DNA of 64,000 nucleotides from Bacteroides caecimuris (GCF_001688725.2 NZ_CP015401.2:3596001-3660000); one strand, 5' to 3'; positions 16,236-25,041 are shown, counted from the first letter of the stretch. Translations and numbers: made by a program. Notes: generated by a model from the sequence alone, not told the origin.

Positions 16236-18005
16236 TCAGGCAATGCTTGCCCCCTTGGACTTGCGGCCAGCCTGTTCCTGTCCCTGCTTCTGGGCGTTCG
16301 CCACCACGTTGCGCTGCGATGCGTCACGCTTGCGGTCCGGGTTCTCGTTATAGAAGTCCAGCCTGCCCTGGTTGAAGTTCGCCTTGACATACTGCGAGAT
16401 GGTCTTTCCATCGTAGCCTTTGATGCCCTCGACCAGTACCGCCTTGCCGCTCTGGAGGTCGGCACGCTGGTTTCTCGTCAGTTTTACGTCCCATACCTTT
16501 TCCGGTATCTTGAACTCGGCACGCTGCTCGAAGCCGTCCGGCGTGCGTGAGTAGCTCAGGCGTCCCGTTTCCAAATCCGCCTTGATGAAGGAGGAGAACT
16601 CCTCGCCCTTGCGGTTCACCATGTCGTTGAGGAAGATGACTTTGCCCTCGCGCAGTTGTTGCTGTTCCTCGGCGGTGATTTTCACGCCGCCTATTTCATT
16701 CGGGATGTAAATTTCACGCGCTCCCTCCGGGGAATCGGGATTGTAGCGTGTGTAGGAAGGTCTGCCCGTGGCCTCGTCCAGCTTGACATACGAGGAGAAC
16801 AACTCACCGTCCTTGCGCTCCATACCCTCCACGAAGATGGCCTTGCCCGCGTTGAGGTCTTCAATCTGCTGCTTGGTAAGTTCCACTCCGCCCAGCGACT
16901 GTCGGTTGAAGAGTTTGTCGTTCTCGAAGATGTATTCGATGCCCCTGCGTTCGGCGTTGACCTGGATGTGGGCGTCGAACTCCTTGCCGTTATTGGAAAT
17001 CATGCCTTCGATGAACACTTTCTTGCCTTCCCGCAGGTCGTTGATTTCCTGGTCGGTCAGTTTCACACCTTTGATTTCTTGCGGGATGTAGGCGTTTTCC
17101 GCGCGCATGGCGACCACCTCGTTGGTGAGCTTGTCGATGCTGATGAAAGAAGGGATGTATTCGCCGTTGCGCCCTTTCAGTTCCACCACACGCCCCATGT
17201 TGCCTGTCTCCAACAGGTTCTTCTTGTCCTCTTCGGAGAAGATGTGACCGAAGTACGGGCGTTCGAGTTCGGGTTTCTGGCGGATGCCGTGGATACCTAA
17301 TACGATAGGGCCTCCCACGGACTGCTGGAATGACAGTCGTGCATCGGTACGTAATACGGCGGAGCCGAAATTCATGCTGATGGGTACCACCTGGTTGGTC
17401 TTGTAGCCCCTGAGCATCTGGTCAAGGAGACCGCGCTCCATGAGGTATTCACGGGAAAGTCCGAAATTCTTCAGTTCCTCCCAGTTGATCATGGACTCGT
17501 TGTAGCGGTACTTGGGTTGCTGCGTGCCGTCACCTTGGGTGGCCTGCTGCTGTGTCTCATTTTTCTTTGCCATTTCTTCTTGATTTTGATTGTTGATACT
17601 TTGGTTTTCCTTGTCGCGTGGAACGATTTCGTATTTTTTGAGGAAGTCTTCCACGGCTTTTGTCTGCTTTCCGGCGGCGAGGTCTTCGATGGCCTGCTTC
17701 ACTTCCGGGCTGTCCAGCGTATCCGCCTTGACGGAGAGGATGCCGAAACGGGTCGGGTCTTTGAGCTGGCTCCAGAAGTTTTTCACGAAATTCTCGAACA
17801 TGTTGGCGTACCGGTCGATTTTCAGGAAGGAGTTGCTGTGTTCCTTGTCTGCCGGAACGGTGCTGTATTTCCCGTCCTTTCCGATTTTTGACACCGCCTG
17901 TAAAATCAGTTCCATCTTGTCGAGTATGAACACGATGTCACTCATCTGTTCGTTCTCGCTCACTTGCGGCTTCAGGGGTTCGTCCCTCACATTTTTCTTT
18001 GCCAT
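16236..18005 (-). CDS. DUF4099/DUF3945 repeat protein
   Basis: 589 residues. Residues about 1-130 are charged. A DUF4099 module (INWEELKNFGLSREYLMERG) follows a low-complexity Gln/Asn linker. About 255-560 hold roughly five DUF3945-type repeats of about 55 residues with the core (I/V)GGV(K/E)LT...L..GKA(I/V)F(V/I)EGM followed by a (F/Y)SSY(V/I)K(L/A)D strand. Repeats match each other at roughly a third to a half of positions. Cytoplasmic, with a basic tail. It is the first gene of the unit reading to topB. A GATGACA-type operator (18103-18119) and a divergent copy of the hairpin element (18430-18599) lie upstream. Function unknown. Confidence 0.8.
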   Translation of the reverse strand: MAKKNVRDEPLKPQVSENEQMSDIVFILDKMELILQAVSKIGKDGKYSTVPADKEHSNSFLKIDRYANMFENFVKNFWSQLKDPTRFGILSVKADTLDSPEVKQAIEDLAAGKQTKAVEDFLKKYEIVPRDKENQSINNQNQEEMAKKNETQQQATQGDGTQQPKYRYNESMINWEELKNFGLSREYLMERGLLDQMLRGYKTNQVVPISMNFGSAVLRTDARLSFQQSVGGPIVLGIHGIRQKPELERPYFGHIFSEEDKKNLLETGNMGRVVELKGRNGEYIPSFISIDKLTNEVVAMRAENAYIPQEIKGVKLTDQEINDLREGKKVFIEGMISNNGKEFDAHIQVNAERRGIEYIFENDKLFNRQSLGGVELTKQQIEDLNAGKAIFVEGMERKDGELFSSYVKLDEATGRPSYTRYNPDSPEGAREIYIPNEIGGVKITAEEQQQLREGKVIFLNDMVNRKGEEFSSFIKADLETGRLSYSRTPDGFEQRAEFKIPEKVWDVKLTRNQRADLQSGKAVLVEGIKGYDGKTISQYVKANFNQGRLDFYNENPDRKRDASQRNVVANAQKQGQEQAGRKSKGASIA

Positions 18006-18102
18006 AACTTTGAGTTTTTAGAGTTGATAACTACTATTGTCACCGCAAATATATATAGCAAAATTTGATAAATAATTGGTTTACAACACGTTGTACTACA
18101 CA

Positions 18103-18119
18103 TTACATCGCTTGTCATC
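18103..18119 (-). promoter_or_regulatory. GATGACA-type direct repeat upstream of the DUF3945 operon
   Basis: On the minus strand GATGACA (18113-18119) is followed at a 10-bp period by GATGTAA (18103-18109), inside AAACGTGATGACAAGCGATG. The same block occurs upstream of parA (27047-27063) and traE (30476-30492). The gene starts about 98 nt downstream, and a TATATTTG box lies between. It is probably a shared operator for one element-encoded regulator. Confidence 0.5.
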
Positions 18120-18429
18120 ACGTTTCACCGCAGGGGTGACAGCACGAGGACAAAAAAAGGGAAAAACGGAAGAAAAAGGGCGGAACAAGGTACGGGGAGG
18201 CATAGAGAAACCGAGGCAGGGAAAGGGGACGAAGTAGAAAAAAGGAAACCTGTATTATGCAGAGTTGAGAGCGAGCTGCTTTTGTCCCCACTTCCTTGTA
18301 TTTTTCATAAGACAGGCGGCTGAAAGGAAAATGATTTAGTAATTAGAAAAATGTTCCAATTGAGACGGCCTGATTTTGTAAAATACCGCCATCAGTTTTT
18401 GTCTTGACCTTGTCCTATGCGTCGTAGGT

Positions 18430-18599
18430 CGCTTCGCTTGCTAAGTCCCGACCTTTTCACCCAACTCGGACGGCGATACCGGAACGTTTTTTCGAAGAAA
18501 AATTACCGCAGGGAATTTTTTGCGCGAAAACCGGAGGCCTGAACGTGAAAGGTATCGTCCTCCGAGTTATCTTCTCAAAGGGACTTAGTGAGTGAAGCG
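18430..18599 (-). promoter_or_regulatory. Long palindrome C: divergent copy of the hairpin element
   Basis: CGCTTCGCTTGCTAAGTCCC (18430-18449) pairs with 18580-18599 at 17 of 20 positions. ACTCGGACGGCGATACC pairs with the segment ending CCGAGT (18551-18567) at 15 of 17. A bubble between these stems contains TATCTTCT (18568-18575), a degenerate -7 box. The GACCTTGC of other copies is GAACGTGA here, and the cap motif is degraded (AAATTACCG present, GAGGATGATTT absent). The stems are conserved but the promoter-like bases are not, and the gene is 424 nt away, so this copy may be inactive or serve another role. Confidence 0.45.
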
Positions 18600-18731
18600 T
18601 GACTTAGGATGGTTATTTATAGAAGAATATGGAAACAAGCTCTTGCATGATATGGAAAAGTGTAACGGGTGCATATAAATAGTCAGAAAATCATTACTTT
18701 CGCATAATCATTGCATGGAAGCGGTACTTTT

Positions 18732-18828
18732 CATGTTCATTTTTATGGTATAGTTCATTTTTAATGAACATGGCTTAGAAATGAACATCCCCGATTTAAG
18801 TCTTATTTTTACGGATTATCCGTAAAAA
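18732..18828. promoter_or_regulatory. Operator-like repeats upstream of rloAB
   Basis: Four ATGAAC half-sites in alternating orientation: GTTCAT at about 18735 and 18753, ATGAAC at about 18764 and 18781. They include the inverted pair CATGTTCATT/AATGAACATG (18732-18741 and 18763-18772). A 23-bp near-perfect palindrome TTTTTACGGAT T ATCCGTAAAAA follows at 18806-18828. Both lie just upstream of the rloA promoter. They look like binding sites for dimeric regulators that keep the defence pair off, but no repressor gene is adjacent. Confidence 0.5.
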
Positions 18829-18841
18829 TCGGATAAAAAAG

Positions 18842-18872
18842 TTGTCCATGAGAAATTAAAACGCTATTTTTG
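18842..18872 (+). promoter_or_regulatory. Promoter of the rloAB pair
   Basis: TTG (18842-18844), a 20-nt spacer, then TATTTTTG (18865-18872): a good match to the Bacteroides -33/-7 consensus. The ATG at 18891 lies about 18 nt downstream of the -7 box, giving a short leader. Confidence 0.65.
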
Positions 18873-18890
18873 CAGAAAAGTAGCAGAATT

Positions 18891-20132
18891 ATGATATTAA
18901 ACTTAGAATTTAAGAATTATCGTTCGTTCAAGGGCACATGCTCGTTTACAACCGAACCGACCTCTTCAAAAGCAAAGGTCGAAAATCTGTGTGAGGTTGA
19001 AACTAAAGCGGAGGGTAACAAAAAGGCATTGAAAATTTCCTTGATTTTTGGTGCCAACGCTTCAGGAAAGACCAACATTATAAAATTCCTGTACGGTTTC
19101 AGGCGTTGGGTATTGAATCTGGATAACCGTGTCGGTGAAGATATCGCTTTGTACCAGCCTTTCAAGTTCGACAGTGCAACGGCAGACGCACCGATAGAAT
19201 TCTCTATGGAGTTTATTGCACAAAGAGTAAGGTATAAGTATGAAGTCTGTTTTTCCAGACTGCAAATCGAATCTGAGTCATTGATATCCTATCCTAACGG
19301 CAAGCAGACGTTACTTTATGAACGCGCATTGCTTCCGAAGGATAAGGAATCGGACACCATCAAGTTCGGTTCAAGTCTTTCCACGTCCAAACCGTTCAAC
19401 GTATTCAAGAACCAGCTGTTGATTTCAAAGTTCTTGAAGGATACGCCCTGCGAGCCTATAACCAATGCCGCAAAGTATTTGGCGGATATGGTTATTTCCA
19501 ACGGTTTCCATGAAGATACCGTACTTGGGGAAGACAAGGAAATACTCAGGTGGCTCTATTCCCGTCCTGACAACAAGAAGATGCTTGCTGAATTTCTGGC
19601 TTTCGCGGATACCGGACTGGCAGATTTTCAATTGGAAAAGCGAAGCGGCGATGTGGAAGTAACAAGCCAGCATGGGTTATACAAGGATGGCGAAAACATC
19701 GGAAAGACTGATTTGCCATTGAAGGAGGAATCCTTTGGAACAAGGGCGTTGTTCATCATCGGTTGCCATATATTGCAGGCGTTGCAGAGTGGCAGTCCGT
19801 TCTTTGTGGACGAGATGGACTCCGGTCTTCACTCTTACATTACACAGTTGATTGTTGATATATTCAGGAATGGACGGATAAACAAGAAGGATGCGCAGTT
19901 GGTTTTCACTACGCATGATGTAAACCTTCTTGACCAAAATACCATCCGTAAGGACCAGGTCTGGTTTACGGAGAAAGACAAGTTCGGCGTATCGGAAATG
20001 TTCACACTTTCGGACTTTGATGATGTGAGGGAAGATACCCTGTTTGCCAAATGGTATTTGAACAACAAATTTGGAGGAGTGCCTTCATTGCAATCATTGG
20101 AAAAACTCTTTGTGGAGGATGGCAAGAAATAA
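18891..20132 (+). CDS. rloA: RloA-like AAA ATPase of a defence pair
   Basis: 413 residues from the ATG at 18891 (MILNLEFKNYRSFKGTCSFT); an in-frame TTG at 18870 overlaps the -7 box and is rejected. Walker A is IFGANASGKTNIIKFL (about 53-68). A late signature/Walker B region contains PFFVDEMDSGLHSYIT, followed by the switch His motif LVFTTHDVNLLDQN. This is the SMC/OLD-like AAA_15/AAA_21 ATPase of the RloA group. Such ATPases pair with a Toprim effector, as in RloAB and the related PARIS layout, to sense invaders and trigger DNA or RNA cleavage or abortive infection. The stop overlaps rloB by 14 nt, and its promoter and terminator make it a self-contained cargo unit. Confidence 0.8.
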   Translation: MILNLEFKNYRSFKGTCSFTTEPTSSKAKVENLCEVETKAEGNKKALKISLIFGANASGKTNIIKFLYGFRRWVLNLDNRVGEDIALYQPFKFDSATADAPIEFSMEFIAQRVRYKYEVCFSRLQIESESLISYPNGKQTLLYERALLPKDKESDTIKFGSSLSTSKPFNVFKNQLLISKFLKDTPCEPITNAAKYLADMVISNGFHEDTVLGEDKEILRWLYSRPDNKKMLAEFLAFADTGLADFQLEKRSGDVEVTSQHGLYKDGENIGKTDLPLKEESFGTRALFIIGCHILQALQSGSPFFVDEMDSGLHSYITQLIVDIFRNGRINKKDAQLVFTTHDVNLLDQNTIRKDQVWFTEKDKFGVSEMFTLSDFDDVREDTLFAKWYLNNKFGGVPSLQSLEKLFVEDGKK

Positions 20133-21213
20133 CGAAAATACACGTCACAGCAACTATGTAATCAGGATAGTGTGCGAAGGGGACAAGACCGAGCCGCTAT
20201 TCTTTACGAGCCTGTGCGACCTGTATTGTAAAGACAATGACGGCATGGATGTCCGCACCATTCCACAGCCTCACATTCCACAGGATGAAGAAACGGATAA
20301 TTCCCCCAGAGGCAGTTACAAAGGGAAAAAACGCAAAATCAAGACAGACGGGAAAGACGCCGCTGAAGATGTGGTAATAACCGGAGCCCCACCGTTAAAG
20401 TGGGTCTTGTACGCACGGCAAATCTTGTCGGAAGGGGTTGACGAATCTTGGGCTGTCTATGACAAAGACAAGCATCCGAAGCATGAAGAAGCCTTGGCTG
20501 AAGCCGATAAGGTAATTGACGGGAAGAAAGTCAATATCGCATTTTCCAGCCGCAGCTTTGAATATTATCTGCTTCTCCATTTTGAGTACATTTACTATTG
20601 TTTCAATGAGACGGAATGCGGGGAAAAGATCCGGGGCAAGAAACACATATTTGAATGCGGCACTGGAAAAGAGCCCGAAAAAGACTGTGGCGGCAAGAAC
20701 TGCATAAACGGTTACGCAAGAAAACAAGGATATTGGCAGGAAACCAAATCTTCAGAATCAACATTCCCTCTTGTCAAGGATAATCTGTTGAAAGGGATGG
20801 TCAATGCTTGCAGGTTAAGGGCTGAAAGTGACGCGAACACGGAAGAACCTGTTTACAACAGAAATCCATATACAAATGTGGATATCCTTATCGGCAGGCT
20901 GATTGGCAAGGAAACCGTCAGTTATGACAGCACATTTGAATATAAAGAACATGGCTGTGACTGGTCTGTCAGGTTCGGCAAAGATGGTTTGATTGTGACA
21001 AATAGCAAAGACGGGGTTGAACTTTTTAGAAAGGGAATGTTCGTCATATATGATTGGGAAGAAAAACTTGGACGTGAATTAAATGACAATGCGCTTTTGA
21101 TTCAATCTGGTGAAATGAAACTGCTACCTTGCCAACTGGAACCTACCCAAGTCATTTCCATCAAAGTCACACCCGAGAAAGAGATATTGCTGTTACCTAA
21201 ATTTGCTATATAG
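20119..21213 (+). CDS. rloB: RloB-like Toprim-domain effector
   Basis: 364 residues from the ATG at 20119 (MARNNENTRHSNYVIRIVCE), inside the end of rloA. An RloB-type Toprim core is visible: VCEGDKTEPLFF (acidic Glu), SWAVYDKDKHPKH (DxD-type acidic motif) and AFSSRSFEYYLLLHFE. A Cys-rich insert (about 190-215: ECGTGKEPEKDCGGKNC) may bind zinc. The C-terminal about 100 residues (from about 265) contain a beta-rich segment with unknown role and look longer than a minimal RloB. The protein is expected to be the nuclease arm of the pair. The acidic Toprim residues appear intact. Confidence 0.75.
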   Translation: MARNNENTRHSNYVIRIVCEGDKTEPLFFTSLCDLYCKDNDGMDVRTIPQPHIPQDEETDNSPRGSYKGKKRKIKTDGKDAAEDVVITGAPPLKWVLYARQILSEGVDESWAVYDKDKHPKHEEALAEADKVIDGKKVNIAFSSRSFEYYLLLHFEYIYYCFNETECGEKIRGKKHIFECGTGKEPEKDCGGKNCINGYARKQGYWQETKSSESTFPLVKDNLLKGMVNACRLRAESDANTEEPVYNRNPYTNVDILIGRLIGKETVSYDSTFEYKEHGCDWSVRFGKDGLIVTNSKDGVELFRKGMFVIYDWEEKLGRELNDNALLIQSGEMKLLPCQLEPTQVISIKVTPEKEILLLPKFAI

Positions 21214-21328
21214 GAATTTAATAGTTGAATTTTGTGGTTTTTCTGCAAAAATTGAATTTTAATTTCGTTAATAAGAATTTTTGGTTTTCTGATTTTTGAA
21301 ATCATGAAACAGCCATTAAAAATAAAGC

Positions 21329-21385
21329 GAGTCAAAAAAGTGCAGAGGTAATCAGTTTATGATTACCTCTGCACTTTTTTGACTC
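21329..21385. terminator. Bidirectional terminator with a 26-bp perfect stem
   Basis: GAGTCAAAAAAGTGCAGAGG and the following 6 bases (21329-21354) pair perfectly with 21360-21385 around a GTTTA loop. A and T runs lie on both sides, so it works for rloB (plus) and the convergent DUF4120 gene (minus). Confidence 0.9.
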
Positions 21386-21410
21386 AATACTGTGTATGGT
21401 ACTATACAAT

Positions 21411-21704
21411 TTAGGTATGTATGCTCCACCCGTGAAACGGTCCTCCAATCATTACGGCAAAGGATCGGTCCGGCTTGCCATGATAGAGCAGCCCTCCGAC
21501 AATTCCTTTTGTCCCATCTTTCGCCACTTCTGCGAAACCGAATGAATATGGCGAGGAATCATAGTACAATTCTATTTCGCACCTGCCATTGGAATTGGCT
21601 TCCCATTGCTTGAGCCGCTCGATACATTTATTCAGCGTTTCGTCACCGATGCTCTCAGCATACTTGACGGTCTTTTCATAATGTCCCTGACATTCGATTC
21701 TCAT
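21411..21704 (-). CDS. DUF4120 family protein (copy 1)
   Basis: 97 residues. It is paralogous to the protein at 45418-45708: both share KYAESIGD, ELYYD..PYSFGF, GIVGGLLYHG.PDRSFAV and a C-terminal FHGW.IHT. This matches the DUF4120 family of Bacteroidales mobile elements. Small, cytoplasmic, with no enzymatic motif. It is the last gene of the unit starting behind hairpin D, and its stop is at the strong terminator. Function unknown. Confidence 0.7.
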   Translation of the reverse strand: MRIECQGHYEKTVKYAESIGDETLNKCIERLKQWEANSNGRCEIELYYDSSPYSFGFAEVAKDGTKGIVGGLLYHGKPDRSFAVMIGGPFHGWSIHT

Positions 21705-21714
21705 ATCCGATGTT

Positions 21715-22212
21715 TTAAGTTGTTAGTAACAGTTCTTCGTATATCCCGAAACCAATGCATCCGGCTATGATGAAATCCTCCTTACCTTTGTCCGCCAGTG
21801 ATTTCAAATCTTCCAAGCTGTCGCAGTAGAAGAATATCTCATCATCCTTCTCGTTGTCGGAATCCATCACCAGCGCAATCCTCACTACTTCCGTTTCCAA
21901 CGTGTCGCACCACCGGATAATGCAGTCCGCATAATGAGGTTCACATTCTTGCTCGCTGTAGAATTTCAGGTAATGACTACCTATTTCTTTCTTGACTTCC
22001 TCCGGCTTTTTCCAAGTGCTATCGTCTACGATTTCAAATCCGAGTCCTTCCACCAACAGGCACGTTCCCTTGTCATACACCATCATGGTGCGCTTTCCCA
22101 TGTGTTTTTCGCGTATTTCCCCCCAATTGGGTAAGTCCCAACGCTCCACAGTCCAAGTCCCGCGATAATCCTTCGGGATAGAATTGTATTCGCTTAATGT
22201 TATCTTTCTCAT
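21715..22212 (-). CDS. Hypothetical accessory protein, 165 residues
   Basis: The ATG at 22212 (MRKITLSEYNSIPKDYRGTW) is chosen because the upstream in-frame extension to 22431 is a shadow of the neighbouring gene. The protein is acidic (IIRWCDTLETEVVRIALVMD, SDNEKDDEIFFYCDS) and cytoplasmic. No family recognised. It is 10 nt ahead of DUF4120 copy 1 and 11 nt behind the 84-residue gene, inside one unit. High acidity is compatible with a DNA-mimic inhibitor, but that is speculation. Confidence 0.6.
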   Translation of the reverse strand: MRKITLSEYNSIPKDYRGTWTVERWDLPNWGEIREKHMGKRTMMVYDKGTCLLVEGLGFEIVDDSTWKKPEEVKKEIGSHYLKFYSEQECEPHYADCIIRWCDTLETEVVRIALVMDSDNEKDDEIFFYCDSLEDLKSLADKGKEDFIIAGCIGFGIYEELLLTT

Positions 22213-22223
22213 AGCAGGTAGTT

Positions 22224-22478
22224 TTAGTTTGTTACAAAAGTCACCTTGTGAGTCTTGCACGGTTTCCCGAATGCCGGACGTGGGTTGAACTCCGTGCATG
22301 ATTCCCAATCCACACTCATCGTGTAGCCGTTCGGGAAATTCTCGCCGATGAACCGGCTTATCATTTCCAAATCCTCGTTCGGCAGGAACAATTCTTCCTC
22401 GATGCCGTACTCCAATGCGAAAATCGCCCATTCAGGAATGTTATCCCAAACGAGCGTCTGTCTGTTTTTCTTGTGCAT
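22224..22478 (-). CDS. Hypothetical accessory protein, 84 residues
   Basis: Start at 22478 (MHKKNRQTLVWDNIPEWAIF); the longer ORF from 22589 is a shadow. Recognisable shape: EWAIFALEYGIEEELFLPNE, then FIGENFPNGYTMSVDWES and PAFGKPCKTHKVTFVTN. It is a small globular cytoplasmic protein of a type common on Bacteroidales elements. Second gene of the hairpin D unit. Function unknown. Confidence 0.6.
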   Translation of the reverse strand: MHKKNRQTLVWDNIPEWAIFALEYGIEEELFLPNEDLEMISRFIGENFPNGYTMSVDWESCTEFNPRPAFGKPCKTHKVTFVTN

Positions 22479-22489
22479 AATGTCAATGT

Positions 22490-22753
22490 TTATTGCGGTG
22501 ATACCATAAGGCTGTTGATGATTCCTTCCAGTTCCGTTTCCCATTTGTCCGTACCGTCCATGACCGACGGATAGGTCAGTTGCTGCCACTGCCGGTAATC
22601 AAACAGTTTCATTCTCAGCGGATAGTAGTCGAACAATTTCCGGTTGCCAAAAAATACTCTCAGGTGGTTGGTTCCCACCTCCATCAGTTTCAGACCATAA
22701 TTGTCAAGAATCTCATGGAATCTTTTCATCGGTGTGAAGTTGCTTCTGCCCAT
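22490..22753 (-). CDS. Hypothetical accessory protein, first gene behind hairpin D
   Basis: 87 residues from the ATG at 22753 (MGRSNFTPMKRFHEILDNYG), which is preceded by an A-rich AAAAAAAGAAATT stretch. The in-frame ATG at 22777 would add MFNLKKEI. Contents such as KLMEVGTNHLRVFFGNRKLF and YRQWQQLTYPSVMDGTDKW give no family match. Cytoplasmic. The stem base of element D is about 46 nt upstream, the same distance as seen at the other copies. Function unknown. Confidence 0.6.
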   Translation of the reverse strand: MGRSNFTPMKRFHEILDNYGLKLMEVGTNHLRVFFGNRKLFDYYPLRMKLFDYRQWQQLTYPSVMDGTDKWETELEGIINSLMVSPQ

Positions 22754-22799
22754 AATTTCTTTTTTTAAGTTAAACATCCACGGCTCGGCGAGCCGGTAT

Positions 22800-22956
22800 T
22801 TTATTTCTCGCCTGCCTTACCGTTCCGTGTCGGATTGTGCAAGGTTTTTCGGGAAAATACCGCAAGCGAAGCGCGGAAGATTTTCCTCGAAAACCCGTAG
22901 GGCTCGACCTTGCTCAATCCAAAAGGCACGGGACGACCTTTGCAGGCTGAAATAAA
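22800..22956 (-). promoter_or_regulatory. Long palindrome D: predicted ssDNA promoter
   Basis: Copy D. Outer stem TTTATTTC (22800-22807)/GAAATAAA (22949-22956), then GCCTGC/GCAGGC. The bubble holds GACCTTTG (22935-22942). Next come CCGTG/CACGG, GGATTG/CAATCC and GCAAGGT/ACCTTGC. The TTG at 22910-22912 is 22 nt before the -7-like box. The cap has AAATACCG, but GAGGATGATTT is altered to GCGGAAGATTT. A small hairpin CGGCTCGGCGAGCCG lies just beyond the stem base (22781-22796). Its left flank is nearly identical to that of copy F. Confidence 0.6.
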
Positions 22957-22974
22957 AAAGCGGCCTTTCAATGG

Positions 22975-25002
22975 CTATTCATTATCCTTGTCATTTTCTT
23001 CCTGTGGTATCAGGTGTTTCAAATCAGGGTCGTTCTTTATACGGGTTATCTCATCCTCGATTATCCGCACCACGTCCGCTTTTATCTGGGAATAGTTTCG
23101 GTCTATCTGCTGTTGCATGATGTCGTTGCCGTCCGCATCCCTGAATTCGTTGATGACGGGTATTTTCTTGTAGGCTTTGGTTTCCGCCGCTACCTTCTCG
23201 TTATCGACAATAATGCGGGCATGGAAAATCTTCTGGTCAATTTCTTCCCCGAAGTTGTCCGCTACGCTGCCCACGAACGTACCCTGTGAGAGGTTGGCGA
23301 TTTTCGATGCCGGAATGAGGGAGTCCATCTGTGTGTTGATGGAGGTGGAGGTGTCCTGCCGGTTGATGGAAATGGACTGCCGCTGTTGGAGTATCTTTCC
23401 GAAGCGTTCCGAAAGATTCTTTGCTGTTTCTCCCACAACCTGACCGCTGAAGATATTGCCCACTGTGTTTTGGATGACCTTCGCTTCTTTCTCACCGTAG
23501 TCACGGGTCAACTGCGAGAAGTCCTGAAAGCCGAGACAGACCGCCACCTTGTTACTACGGGCGGTGGCAATCAGGTTGTCGATGCCGCGAAAATATATGG
23601 TCGGCAGCTCATCTATGATGATGGATGATTTGAGTTGCCCCTTCTTGTTCACTAATTTCACGATACGGCTGTTATACAATCCGAGGGCTGCGGAATAGAT
23701 GTTCTGCCTGTCGGGATTGTTGCCGACACACAGGATTTTGGGGTGCTCGGGGTTGTTCAGGTCGAGTGTGAAATCATCGCCGGTCATCACCCAGTAAAGC
23801 TGTGGGGAAATCATTCTTGAAAGCGGGATTTTCGCACTTGCTATCTGGCCTTGCAACTGGTCTTGTGCGCCCCCTTGCCAGGCGTCCATGAACGGGGATA
23901 GGTAGTTTTCCAAAGACGGATACGAGGTAAGAATAGTGAAAATATCGGCATACGGCTTGTTCAGAAATTCTATCGCGTGAGGGAACGTGCAGTATTTACC
24001 GTCCTGATAGATGCGCAAATACCATATAATAGCCGCCAAAAGAATAATCGGGGATTCCACGAAGAAATCACCTTGTTTCTGTATCCAGGTCTTGTTCAAA
24101 TTTAAGAGTATGGTGTATGCCGATTCGTAGGCATCACTGATATCCACCATGAATTTCGGGTTGATGGGATTGCACCGGTGGCTGCGTCGCGGGTCGTCGA
24201 AATTTATGACATAAAATTCCGGTTTGACCTTGTATTTATCAAGATTTTTCAGCAGTTCGTTATAGGCTATAATGGAAAGGTCATCGAATTTATAATCATA
24301 CAGATAAAGAGAGAATCCTTTGGAAATCTGCTGTTTGATGTAATTGTTTACTACCGCGTAGCTCTTGCCCGAACCGGGCGTTCCAAGCACGATGGTAGCG
24401 CGGAAGGGGTTGATTATATTGATCCATCCGTCCCATTCCCTGCCTTGATAGACAAACTTTGTCGGCAGGTTGACGGAATACTCATTCTCCATGAGCCGTG
24501 TCTCCTGCATGAAGCTCTCATTGGCCGTGTTGAACACATCTTCCATGAGATTGTTCTTCAGCATCCGGCTTATCCACACGCCGGACATCAGCAGCAGGAT
24601 ATACCCGGCTGTAAGTGTTGCCGTGTACAAGGCGGCATTGACCATCGGACTGAGCGGCAGGTCGAGCATCCACCAGTTCATGAAAAACAGCACCAGTCCG
24701 GCAAGGAAAGAGGCATATATTTTCTGCCATGTCATCTTTTGGTTCTTTACGCCTTTTGTACCCAAGCACGAGAGGGCGAGGAATATGACGGCAAAGACCT
24801 TTGTTATGAGCAGGTTGCTGAAAAGCCCTGCCGTCCGCTGGAAATTCAGGAGTATCCTGTCGACTACCCCGATATTGATACCCATATCCACGAATGAACG
24901 GTAGCAGTACCAATAGACGTGGATGACAATAAACACGATGGATATGGCACGCATGAACTCCATGACCTTGGCCAGTCCTCTCAAATCATCTTCTTGTTGC
25001 AT
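22975..25002 (-). CDS. mobC: MobC: conjugative coupling protein (TraG/VirD4 class)
   Basis: 675 residues. N-terminal membrane domain of about four helices with the YWYCYRSF block typical of the Bacteroidales coupling proteins. Walker A is VLGTPGSGKSYAVVNNYI (about 210-227) and Walker B SSIIIDELPTIYF, followed by RSNKVAVCLGFQDFSQLTRD. VirD4-type ATPases link the relaxase-DNA complex to the secretion channel at the inner membrane. It is downstream of the relaxase gene in the same unit. The stop is 19 nt from hairpin D, which therefore does not serve mobC. Tail acidic. Confidence 0.9.
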   Translation of the reverse strand: MQQEDDLRGLAKVMEFMRAISIVFIVIHVYWYCYRSFVDMGINIGVVDRILLNFQRTAGLFSNLLITKVFAVIFLALSCLGTKGVKNQKMTWQKIYASFLAGLVLFFMNWWMLDLPLSPMVNAALYTATLTAGYILLLMSGVWISRMLKNNLMEDVFNTANESFMQETRLMENEYSVNLPTKFVYQGREWDGWINIINPFRATIVLGTPGSGKSYAVVNNYIKQQISKGFSLYLYDYKFDDLSIIAYNELLKNLDKYKVKPEFYVINFDDPRRSHRCNPINPKFMVDISDAYESAYTILLNLNKTWIQKQGDFFVESPIILLAAIIWYLRIYQDGKYCTFPHAIEFLNKPYADIFTILTSYPSLENYLSPFMDAWQGGAQDQLQGQIASAKIPLSRMISPQLYWVMTGDDFTLDLNNPEHPKILCVGNNPDRQNIYSAALGLYNSRIVKLVNKKGQLKSSIIIDELPTIYFRGIDNLIATARSNKVAVCLGFQDFSQLTRDYGEKEAKVIQNTVGNIFSGQVVGETAKNLSERFGKILQQRQSISINRQDTSTSINTQMDSLIPASKIANLSQGTFVGSVADNFGEEIDQKIFHARIIVDNEKVAAETKAYKKIPVINEFRDADGNDIMQQQIDRNYSQIKADVVRIIEDEITRIKNDPDLKHLIPQEENDKDNE

Positions 25003-25041
25003 AATGATATAATTTTAATGGTTCGTTTATAAATTCTGTAA

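Noticed and set aside
18870..18890. TTG start for rloA at 18870
   Set aside because: It lies in the -7 box of the promoter; the ATG at 18891 gives a normal RloA N-terminus.
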